This document shows, piece after piece, positions 16,778 to 22,728 of a stretch of 64,000 nucleotides of DNA. Under the pieces are notes generated by a model, which was not told the origin of the DNA, did not search any database, and saw only the letters and a program-made list of their open reading frames with translations. How positions within the stretch are numbered: the stretch's first letter is position 1; every line of letters begins with the position of its first letter. Source of the stretch: Dyella humicola (GTDB lineage: Bacteria; Pseudomonadota; Gammaproteobacteria; Xanthomonadales; Rhodanobacteraceae); assembly GCF_026283945.1 (NCBI RefSeq), contig NZ_JAPDPC010000002.1, positions 186,001-250,000 of the forward strand, written 5' to 3'. Both the position numbers and the translations under genes were made by a program.

Positions 16778-16810
16778 ATGCGTAAGGCCAAGTCATCCAA
16801 GGATTGTCCA

Positions 16811-17212
16811 ATGTTGACGAAACTTCCTCGCGAATTGGTCCGACGTGAGAACGAGCTGGTGCTGTCGTATCTGGATGGGAAATCGGCCCATTCGGACATT
16901 GCTTTGCCGCTTGTTCACGCGGTTCGTCTGCTGCCGAACACGCAACTTTACTGCTCAGATCGAGAGCGCTTCGGGTACGTCGTGGCTTATACCAATGGAA
17001 CGATATTCGCCTTCGCCGAGGGCATGACATCAATGGCCTTAAGGCTTCCGCTGAGTGAAGCAGGACCGGCAATTGACGTTGGTGCCGAGCCTGCCTCATC
17101 GGCCGGTGACGAGTGGCTGACGTTCAAGCTGTTTGGTGCTTCCGGGTGGGACGGACGCCTCGAAGCTTGGTGTCAGATCGCGCACAAACACGCGTCGTTG
17201 TTGCCTTCTTAG
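16811..17212 (+). CDS. Array unit 3: 133-aa unknown protein
   Basis: Start chosen at ATG 16811, with AAGGA seven bases upstream; an ATG at 16778 abuts repeat R3 and lacks a binding site. Soluble protein, MLTKLPRELVRRENELVLSYLDGKSA at the N-terminus, central RERFGYVVAYTNGTIFAFAEGM (beta-hairpin-like), C-terminal WCQIAHKHASLL. No signal peptide; no family recognised. The stop is 84 bp from R4, the longest such gap in the array. Confidence 0.55.
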   Translation: MLTKLPRELVRRENELVLSYLDGKSAHSDIALPLVHAVRLLPNTQLYCSDRERFGYVVAYTNGTIFAFAEGMTSMALRLPLSEAGPAIDVGAEPASSAGDEWLTFKLFGASGWDGRLEAWCQIAHKHASLLPS

Positions 17213-17296
17213 GCCGAATGGCGGACTTCGACAATCTGCCTGCTATGGGGAAGCAACTATGCTTGTCGGCGGCGAGGGCGTCGGCATACTAGAAAG

Positions 17297-17320
17297 GTCT
17301 GCTTCCGACCCACAGCGGAC
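17297..17320 (+). repeat. Array hairpin repeat R4
   Basis: GTCTGCT, loop TCCGACCCAC, AGCGGAC; G-T wobble in the stem. A read-through frame crosses it, but the gene that follows has its own start. Confidence 0.8.
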
Positions 17321-17360
17321 ATTCCCGGGTTGTTGTGAAGCTGAGACTAAGGGGGAGTTG

Positions 17361-17969
17361 ATGGCTCGTTTGGCAAGGATGTTGCTCTTAGCAGTCGCGA
17401 CGGTCTCGGTAGCGAAGATCGCGCATGGCGACCAAGTGACGGCCTTTGATGCCAAAGCGGACAGAGCTGTTTTAGCTGCGGTGGTCGCCCTTCAATGCGA
17501 CGGGAAGGACCGAGGGAAAGTCTTACTTTCCTCGAAGCCGTTAGCTCCAGATGCAACCCAGATGGGCCACCCGAGTGGCATCACCAGTGACCAGATCGCG
17601 GGCCTCGTAAGCCGTAGCGAAGCAACTGATGCATTACCGAAAAGCATAGAGTGTCCGCGAGTTCGAGTGGTGTCGTACGCGCGGCTCAAGGCAGCATTCG
17701 ATAGGCCAGCGAAACACCCTATGGAGTTCCCGGTTCCTCCAGGCGTCTTGATCCCAATTGGAGCGAACACTGGCTTCAAGGACACGTTTCCGGACATCGG
17801 CGTCCTGCTCAGGGTCAGCATGCCTGTCTTTTCCGAAACTAAGGACACTGCGGTCGTCTATTTCTCCGAGGACTGTGGGGGGCTATGTGCGCACGGAGAG
17901 TTCGTTGAACTCCAGCGCGCAAAGGACGGATGGCGGGTAATCAGGCGCATACGGGCTTGGACTTCCTAG
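17361..17969 (+). CDS. Array unit 4: 202-aa secreted protein, unknown function
   Basis: ATG 17361 follows GGGGGAG and opens a signal peptide (RMLLLAVATVSVAKIAHG). Although the frame is open much further upstream, that stretch overlaps unit 3 and repeat R4. Mature protein of about 180 residues with four cysteines (LQCDGKD, IECPRV, DCGGLC) that could form disulfides in the periplasm. The C-terminal part VVYFSEDCGGLCAHGEFVELQRAKDGWRVI resembles the closing beta-hairpin of small secreted NTF2-like or lipoprotein folds, which is suggestive only. Confidence 0.6.
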   Translation: MARLARMLLLAVATVSVAKIAHGDQVTAFDAKADRAVLAAVVALQCDGKDRGKVLLSSKPLAPDATQMGHPSGITSDQIAGLVSRSEATDALPKSIECPRVRVVSYARLKAAFDRPAKHPMEFPVPPGVLIPIGANTGFKDTFPDIGVLLRVSMPVFSETKDTAVVYFSEDCGGLCAHGEFVELQRAKDGWRVIRRIRAWTS

Positions 17970-17992
17970 CCCGTCGTTCGTACGCTAAAAGA

Positions 17993-18016
17993 GTCCGCTG
18001 TCGACCCAAAGCAGAC
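17993..18016 (+). repeat. Array hairpin repeat R5
   Basis: GTCCGCT, loop GTCGACCCAA, AGCAGAC; starts 24 bp after the unit 4 stop. Confidence 0.8.
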
Positions 18017-18056
18017 ATAATCTGGCAGGAACTCGGCTAAGGGCGCAGGGGACGCT

Positions 18057-18506
18057 ATGCAGGATCTGAGGCTCGGATGGGAACCCGAAAATCTCACGCC
18101 ACTCAATGAGATTGAGGAGCGCCTCATGGCCGACACAAAGGGCCGTGGCGGAATAACGATCATGAAGAATGGCACCCTGCTGTCACTGACGGCCGGGGTG
18201 GACGACGTCGACGATGCGCGCAAGGCCATGCATGAAGCACGCTTCCTGATTGACTTCCGTGTTGTCCCTTTGAAGGAGGGCGGCTACATGGTCGCCTTTC
18301 ACAAAGCCGTAGCTGTGTTCGTAGGAGAGGACGAGTACCGCAGCATCGAGTCTGAAGTCGTGGCTCGGCAGGACGAACTGAGGTTCCCCGGGGAACATTT
18401 CTTCGTGCCTCCTGATGCCTCTCGTCAGGACCATCTGGTCGGCCTTTACGCCCGGGGAAAGCTGCAGCGGGATGCTCAAAGCTTCGCGTTTCACAAGAAG
18501 ATTTGA
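18057..18506 (+). CDS. Array unit 5: 149-aa unknown protein
   Basis: Soluble, acidic protein: MQDLRLGWEPENLTPLNEIEE, then GGYMVAFHKAVAVFVGEDEYRSIESEVVARQDEL and FAFHKKI at the end. AGGGGA precedes the ATG. No signal peptide, metal site or recognised domain. Stop lies 11 bp before R6. Confidence 0.55.
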   Translation: MQDLRLGWEPENLTPLNEIEERLMADTKGRGGITIMKNGTLLSLTAGVDDVDDARKAMHEARFLIDFRVVPLKEGGYMVAFHKAVAVFVGEDEYRSIESEVVARQDELRFPGEHFFVPPDASRQDHLVGLYARGKLQRDAQSFAFHKKI

Positions 18507-18517
18507 AGCGCCGTAAG

Positions 18518-18541
18518 GTCCGCTACCGACCCGGAGCGGAC
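18518..18541 (+). repeat. Array hairpin repeat R6
   Basis: GTCCGCT, loop ACCGACCCGG, AGCGGAC: perfect stem. Confidence 0.85.
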
Positions 18542-18594
18542 ATGACCTTCAAGCTGAAGTCGTGTTACGAAGTAGTACGCCGGAGGAGCACGTA

Positions 18595-19047
18595 GTGGCT
18601 AAGGATGAGATGGGGATGGCTTCAGGGTATGTCAGCTGGCTCAGTGATGGCGCTAATGAGTTTCCCGTCTTCGTCCCTTCTGGTGATACGGATATGGTCA
18701 CCATGGGAATTGGTGCGCTAACTAGCACCAGGGGCAACGAAGTTATCGTTTCGCAGTTGAATGTAGACGAGCTCCGTGGAGATGCGCGGAGTCGCGGCCT
18801 CTTTGAGGCCAGAATGAACAAATTGCTGGGCCGCGATGACCTCAAAGTGGTCCCATTGCTGCGCGCCGAAGAAGGCTCGCCCGGCACCGGCCTTAGCTTT
18901 CAAGAATTTAGGGCGCGATGGAAGCCACCCGTTTTGTTTTACGGCAGCATCTACGCGGACGACAAAGAGGCAACGGTAGTGCGAGACATGTCGATCGAGG
19001 AATACCAAGCCCAGGGCGGCGCCATCTCTTGGCTTAGAACTAGGTGA
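18595..19047 (+). CDS. Array unit 6: 150-aa unknown protein
   Basis: GTG 18595 is preferred because GGAGGAG lies six bases upstream; a GTG at 18562 has no such site. Soluble protein: ASGYVSWLSDGANEFPVF, a charged helical middle (GLFEARMNKLLGRDDLKVV), then PPVLFYGSIYADDKEATVVRDMS. No family recognised. Stop is 27 bp before R7. Confidence 0.55.
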   Translation: MAKDEMGMASGYVSWLSDGANEFPVFVPSGDTDMVTMGIGALTSTRGNEVIVSQLNVDELRGDARSRGLFEARMNKLLGRDDLKVVPLLRAEEGSPGTGLSFQEFRARWKPPVLFYGSIYADDKEATVVRDMSIEEYQAQGGAISWLRTR

Positions 19048-19074
19048 AGTGGCTAGCCGAGTGGTTAAGCTAAG

Positions 19075-19098
19075 GTCCGCTTGCGACCCAGAGCGGAC
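19075..19098 (+). repeat. Array hairpin repeat R7
   Basis: GTCCGCT, loop TGCGACCCAG, AGCGGAC: perfect stem. Confidence 0.85.
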
Positions 19099-19148
19099 AT
19101 CTCCGACTCAGTCCAGGAACGCCACATTGTCTAGCTATGGGAGAAGCC

Positions 19149-19445
19149 ATGTTCGCGAAACTCACCGGCGTGTGGGGTGCGTCAAGTAGCGACGGATTCA
19201 CCGTGATTCGTTGCGGCAGCCCAGTGACAGAGTTCTGTATCGAATACTCGCGAGGTGGGCGAACTTTGCGCCATGCTTTAGAAAACCTTGCACCCGGCTC
19301 TGTCCAGCCAGTATTTGTGGATCGCATTGGACCATGGCTACCACCCCATGCCGACGTAGAGCTGGACCATAGCGAGCGTCGCAAAATTGCTGAGCACATG
19401 GTGGCGGCTATGCAATTTCTTGGCGATAAATTCGTGGTTGTATAG
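19149..19445 (+). CDS. Array unit 7: 98-aa protein resembling an Imm74-type immunity protein
   Basis: Start at ATG 19149, with GGGAG five bases upstream; an ATG at 19137 would add four residues. The layout, a beta-rich N-terminal half (SPVTEFCIEYSRGGRTLR), then VDRIGPWLPPHADVELDHSERRKIAEHMVAAMQFLGDKFVVV, resembles small immunity proteins of the Imm74 type (WxPPH..., then a helix and a closing strand). This is recognition from memory and tentative. If right, it would protect against a toxin effector that is not encoded in the window. Confidence 0.5.
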   Translation: MFAKLTGVWGASSSDGFTVIRCGSPVTEFCIEYSRGGRTLRHALENLAPGSVQPVFVDRIGPWLPPHADVELDHSERRKIAEHMVAAMQFLGDKFVVV

Positions 19446-19468
19446 AGTGTGCCGTGGTCGTCTGAAAT

Positions 19469-19492
19469 GTCCGCTACCGACCCATTGCGGAC
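19469..19492 (+). repeat. Array hairpin repeat R8
   Basis: GTCCGCT, loop ACCGACCCAT, TGCGGAC; the innermost stem pair is lost. Confidence 0.8.
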
Positions 19493-19537
19493 ATAGCTGT
19501 TGATGGTCGGAATGCATTTTCTTAGGGGGAGACTTCG

Positions 19538-19921
19538 ATGTTTAGGGCTCGCGCGACCATCGCGATCTGCGTGGTTGGACTGTTCATTGGCTGGGCAAGT
19601 CAGGCAAGTGCTGCGAAGCAATTGGATACTCAGACAGCGATGCTCAGAGTGACGCTTTCGGCCCTTAATCTGGACAACCCCGGCCAGGACGTGAAGGCAC
19701 ATGTAGCAGCGGGTGACTTCCGGCCCGTTGGCATCAACGGGTATACATGTAGCGTTCCAGGCCCTGACGGAAATAATCCTCCGCCAAGGGTTGGCGTTCG
19801 ATGCCTGGATGGAACCTCGGATGCTCCGGAAAGTGCTGAGCATCAGCACCTCATCGATGTTGCCACTGCGTACGTCTTGGCTTACAACCGGATCCTAAAA
19901 AGCGAAATTGGTCAAAAGTGA
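19538..19921 (+). CDS. Array unit 8: 127-aa secreted protein, unknown function
   Basis: Signal peptide ATIAICVVGLFIGWASQASA with likely cleavage after ASA. The mature part of about 100 residues has two cysteines (YTCSVPGPDG, VRCLDGTSD) that could pair, and helical ends. AGGGGGAG precedes the ATG. No family recognised. The stop is only 4 bp from R9. Confidence 0.6.
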   Translation: MFRARATIAICVVGLFIGWASQASAAKQLDTQTAMLRVTLSALNLDNPGQDVKAHVAAGDFRPVGINGYTCSVPGPDGNNPPPRVGVRCLDGTSDAPESAEHQHLIDVATAYVLAYNRILKSEIGQK

Positions 19922-19925
19922 GAAG

Positions 19926-19949
19926 GTCCGCTTCCGACCCATAGCGGAC
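19926..19949 (+). repeat. Array hairpin repeat R9
   Basis: GTCCGCT, loop TCCGACCCAT, AGCGGAC, followed by CTTTCC as in R2. Confidence 0.85.
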
Positions 19950-19990
19950 CTTTCCGCTGCTAGGTTTTCGCCAACAAGATAGGGGTGGTG

Positions 19991-20296
19991 ATGGACTATG
20001 TAGAGAGCGTGCTCGCCAAATCGGTCGTCGTTCACTGCGAGTCCGAACGGCTACGTGAGGCGCTCGGCGGAACGGCGATGCCCGGCACAGAGTCCGTTGC
20101 TATCGCTTATGCGGGAAAGTCGGAGCTGGCTAGCCTTTTGACTTCCCTGCAATTGCTGAAGGTGCCGTTCGTGTCCGCAGGCCCCAACCCGCCTGCGGAT
20201 GTTTTCGAGCTTCTGGCGTCCGAGGGACTTGTTGCTGGTTCGGTTGACCACGTCTTCTGGCGAGGACCAGGCGAGCCCATTGTCGAGCGCCTGTAA
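19991..20296 (+). CDS. Array unit 9: 101-aa unknown protein, paralogue of unit 2
   Basis: Start ATG 19991 aligns with the unit 2 start; AGGGG lies upstream. About 83% identical to unit 2 over its full length, with the same leader pattern (ACCTTTCC, GCTA, ATAGGGG) and the same hairpin variant at the 3' end. The whole unit, non-coding parts included, is therefore duplicated rather than the gene alone. No known domain. Confidence 0.65.
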   Translation: MDYVESVLAKSVVVHCESERLREALGGTAMPGTESVAIAYAGKSELASLLTSLQLLKVPFVSAGPNPPADVFELLASEGLVAGSVDHVFWRGPGEPIVERL

Positions 20297-20312
20297 GCTC
20301 CGCACAGATTTA

Positions 20313-20336
20313 GTCCGCTTCCGACCCGAAGCAGAC
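20313..20336 (+). repeat. Array hairpin repeat R10
   Basis: GTCCGCT, loop TCCGACCCGA, AGCAGAC; same right-arm variant as R3. Confidence 0.8.
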
Positions 20337-20358
20337 AGTTCACGTTATAGGAAGAAAG

Positions 20359-20871
20359 ATGCGGCCGATCGCGAGCGCGCTTACATTCGTAGGTTTGTCG
20401 ATTGCCAGCATTTGCTGGCATTCGTGCATATACGCGGCGTCGCCACCATTTTCCTTAGGCGTGAGAAACCAGGACGCCCAGGTCCAGGACTCGCATGTTG
20501 AGCAGGTACTTACTCTCATAAGGCATGAGCCGGCTAGGAAGAGGCGCATCCAGTACGCCCAGGACCTGGCGCTCTGGGCAGCAGGACCTGTGGCTCGATC
20601 CGTTTCGGATAGTGACATTGATGCGCTGGCAATCTTGATGCGTGACCAGGATGACGCAATACGGGGATGGATTGCGGGTGCGCTTGGACAGCTTGGACCG
20701 CGCGCCAAGCGTGCGGTGCCGGCGCTGGTAAAAGCCCTTGAGGATCGCCCCTGTGAAAACGCACCGGCGGTTTCTGCTAGCGCCATCCGCCTCGCGATCC
20801 GACGAATAGGTGAGCCTGTGCCGAATATTCCATGCATCGACCCCTTTGGAAGTTACGAGTCAGGCCAATAG
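20359..20871 (+). CDS. Array unit 10: secreted HEAT-repeat-like protein
   Basis: 170 residues. N-terminal signal or anchor (SALTFVGLSIASICWHSCIYA). The remainder is helical, with DALAILMRDQDDAIRGWIAGALGQLGPRAKRAVPALVKALEDRP matching the HEAT-repeat pattern (paired helices with a conserved Asp and small residues). It probably binds a protein partner in the periplasm; the partner is unknown. GGAAGAAAG precedes the ATG. Confidence 0.6.
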   Translation: MRPIASALTFVGLSIASICWHSCIYAASPPFSLGVRNQDAQVQDSHVEQVLTLIRHEPARKRRIQYAQDLALWAAGPVARSVSDSDIDALAILMRDQDDAIRGWIAGALGQLGPRAKRAVPALVKALEDRPCENAPAVSASAIRLAIRRIGEPVPNIPCIDPFGSYESGQ

Positions 20872-20887
20872 GATGAAACAAGCCAGT

Positions 20888-20911
20888 GTCCGCTTCCGAC
20901 CCACAGCGGAC
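20888..20911 (+). repeat. Array hairpin repeat R11
   Basis: GTCCGCT, loop TCCGACCCAC, AGCGGAC: perfect stem and the best match to the overall consensus. Confidence 0.85.
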
Positions 20912-20945
20912 ATCTAGTGCAATCACAGGAAGCTAGAAGGACCTA

Positions 20946-21374
20946 ATGCAAAAGCTAAGCTTGGCGGACGCATGTCCGACTATGGCCTACGAGATTCACC
21001 TGACGGACGGTGGGCCCTATAAAAGCAACCGGTCTTTGATCGTGAGCTTTTCCGGACGCTACCGCGATGGCTCCGCAGGAGACCCAAATGCGGCCTTCAT
21101 GAAGGGCATCGTAGGCCTTGCTTCCGGCATCTGGTGGCATAAAAGCCTGGTTATCGACATATCGAAGCTGAGCTACGAATGGGGCGACATGATTGAGGTC
21201 GCCCTTGATCCGCCGGGAAGCAGGCCAATCGCTATCGTGGTCGGTTCTGCCTGTGCCGGCGCGCTAGCGACGCTCTGGTTTGGCTTGGACACTGAGAGGC
21301 AGGCAACAGAGCAGCCAGGGGTGTTTGACCAACTGGACGCCGCCCTGGCATATCTGAAGCAAGATCGCACGTAA
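20946..21374 (+). CDS. Array unit 11: 142-aa unknown protein, weakly STAS-like
   Basis: Soluble protein. LVIDISKLSYEWGDMIEVAL, then RPIAIVVGSACAGALATLWFG and a closing VFDQLDAALAYLKQ follow the strand/helix order of STAS or SpoIIAA-like domains, but the resemblance is weak. AGAAGGA precedes the ATG. Last unit of the array; the stop is 8 bp from R12. Confidence 0.55.
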   Translation: MQKLSLADACPTMAYEIHLTDGGPYKSNRSLIVSFSGRYRDGSAGDPNAAFMKGIVGLASGIWWHKSLVIDISKLSYEWGDMIEVALDPPGSRPIAIVVGSACAGALATLWFGLDTERQATEQPGVFDQLDAALAYLKQDRT

Positions 21375-21382
21375 GTGAAAAG

Positions 21383-21406
21383 GTCCGCTCCCGACCCACA
21401 GCCGAC
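21383..21406 (+). repeat. Array hairpin repeat R12 (last copy)
   Basis: GTCCGCT, loop CCCGACCCAC, AGCCGAC; one stem mismatch. No plus-strand gene follows; the next gene faces left. Confidence 0.8.
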
Positions 21407-21462
21407 CTTTCGGTTGGCCTAAATTGGGTACAGCAGCAAGGTGCCCAACACCAGCACGTTGC

Positions 21463-21864
21463 TCAAAACGTACCGGAACGCTGTTCAGTCATCACCGCAA
21501 TCCGCAGCAAGCGGTCGACGTTAGCAGACGAGTCTGGCCGATCGTCTTTGGTAGCTCGGTCGAGTGCGTCCAGGTCGGCGAGCACAGTTCGAGCACGGCC
21601 GCCGGTGGATGGTTTGACGGCGCGAACGATGGGCGTCCGCTGCTTGCGCCGACGTTCTTCGGCCTGCTTGCGGCCTTCGTCGCGGACGTAGGCCAGCAAG
21701 TCGTCGCGTCGCAATACGGTGTGCTTCTGATTCAGTACGACGGCCGGGACAGCGCCTTCGTCCATCCGCTCTTTCATTGAGTCATAGCCGAGCCGAAGCA
21801 GCGCGGCGGCTTCTTTGATGTCGAGCGTTTCGCCGAAGGTGCGAGGCGTCGTGTTGTCTGTCAT
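21463..21864 (-). CDS. HTH_17/excisionase-type DNA-binding protein
   Basis: 133 residues from the ATG at 21864; an upstream ATG at 21927 would run into the repeat region. TLDIKEAAALLRLGYDSMKERMDEGAVPAVVLNQKHTVLRRDDLLAYV is a winged HTH of the MerR/excisionase type. A basic linker (RKQAEERRRKQR) and a C-terminal helix follow. It faces left and forms the right border of the array; on its other side is the periodic control region, which it may bind. Likely a regulator or excision factor. Confidence 0.7.
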   Translation of the reverse strand: MTDNTTPRTFGETLDIKEAAALLRLGYDSMKERMDEGAVPAVVLNQKHTVLRRDDLLAYVRDEGRKQAEERRRKQRTPIVRAVKPSTGGRARTVLADLDALDRATKDDRPDSSANVDRLLRIAVMTEQRSGTF

Positions 21865-21898
21865 TGCATTCGTCCGGTCGTGTGAATTCGCGTGAAAA

Positions 21899-22100
21899 GC
21901 GGACATCCCCACCGAGGGAGCGCACACAAGGCTTGCTTAGAGTTGGCTTGCTCGCGGCTAGGCGACACCATTAAGACGCAAGACATGTGCGGAAATCCCC
22001 ACCGAGGGATTCGCGTTTGGCGTCCATGATCATCGCCTTGCTTTGGGCTGTGCGGCACCATTAAGACGCAATGTACGGGCGGAAGTCCCCAGTGAGGGAA
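21899..22100 (+). repeat. Control region with 90-bp periodic repeats
   Basis: GCGGACATCCCCACCGAGGG (21899), GCGGAAATCCCCACCGAGGG (21989) and GCGGAAGTCCCCAGTGAGGG (22079) recur at exactly 90-bp steps. A second element, CACCATTAAGACGCAA, appears at 21966 and 22056, also 90 bp apart. The rest of each unit is weakly conserved. It lies between the leftward HTH gene and the rightward alpA-primase operon. In P4, the equivalent place holds the CI antisense RNA and its targets, so an RNA-based switch is possible. Confidence 0.65.
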
Positions 22101-22192
22101 GCAAGCCCCGACGTGTCTAATGTTCGTGTCGCCCCGTCCAAGGGCCGCCGTAGCGACTTGCTACGGCGATACCTATCTAAGGCGATACCAAA

Positions 22193-22411
22193 GTGGAATC
22201 CAAGCTCAAAAATATCCGCATTCTCCGGTTGAACGACGTTTGCGAAACAACCGGTTTGTCCCGCTCCCAGACATATCGGCTTGAGGCTGATGGGCGCTTC
22301 CCTCGCCGTATCAAGCTAGGCGTATCCGCGTCGGGCTGGATCGAGTCGGAAGTACAAAGTTGGGTCGCCGAACGCATCGCAGCCTCGCGTGGTGTCGGGG
22401 TGGCGGCATGA
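22193..22411 (+). CDS. AlpA-family HTH regulator, first gene of the replication operon
   Basis: 72 residues from GTG 22193. ILRLNDVCETTGLSRSQTYRLEADGRFPRRIKLGVSASGWIESEVQSWVAERI is a full AlpA-type winged HTH. The stop overlaps the next start (ATGA at 22408), so it is translationally coupled to the primase zinc-finger gene. Probably regulates the operon or the integrase. A different paralogue lies on the other strand at 15563-15778. Confidence 0.8.
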   Translation: MESKLKNIRILRLNDVCETTGLSRSQTYRLEADGRFPRRIKLGVSASGWIESEVQSWVAERIAASRGVGVAA

Positions 22412-22728
22412 GTCGGTCAGGTCACGTGGAAGACCTGCCCCGTAATTGGCAACTGCGTTTGCCGGAGCCGGCCGACTACTACGGGTCACGTGTGCCGGGG
22501 TTATGTGGCACCAGCCTCCGCGATACATGCCGTCAAGGATATGCGCAAGGGCATTGTCCTTTTTGCGGGACCGGTCACCGGTGCTTTTCCGTGCGCCTGT
22601 ACGGTCGCCCCAGCAGCTGGAGCTGCCTGGCGTGCGATAGGCGCGGTGACATGGTGGATTTCCATCAGCGACAGACAGGCCTGGGCCATCGGAATGCCGT
22701 GCTCGCCTTGATGGAGCTTCGCCGTTGA
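22408..22728 (+). CDS. Zinc-finger (CHC2-like) primase N-terminal protein
   Basis: 106 residues. CPFCGTGHRCFSVRLYGRPSSWSCLACDRRGDMVDF has two Cys-x-x-Cys pairs in the spacing of DnaG/P4-alpha zinc ribbons, followed by the R-G-D-x-x-D-F element seen in primases. It would bind template DNA for primer synthesis together with the Toprim protein encoded next. The ATG overlaps the alpA stop by 4 bp; its own stop overlaps the following TTG start (TTGA). Confidence 0.72.
   Translation: MSRSGHVEDLPRNWQLRLPEPADYYGSRVPGLCGTSLRDTCRQGYAQGHCPFCGTGHRCFSVRLYGRPSSWSCLACDRRGDMVDFHQRQTGLGHRNAVLALMELRR

Noticed and set aside
17133-17360. Upstream extension of array unit 4
   Set aside because: It overlaps unit 3 and runs through repeat R4; the signal peptide and Shine-Dalgarno place the start at 17361.
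15855-21406. Array repeats read as integron attC sites
   Set aside because: They lack the GTTRRRY/RYYYAAC core sites, are far shorter than attC, and no IntI-type integrase is in the window.
15855-21406. Array hairpins read as transcription terminators
   Set aside because: No T run follows any of the twelve, the loop sequence is invariant, and stem changes are not of the kind expected for terminators.
21899-22100. CRISPR array
   Set aside because: Only three short repeats with a 90-bp period, and the parts between are themselves partly repeated; no cas gene.
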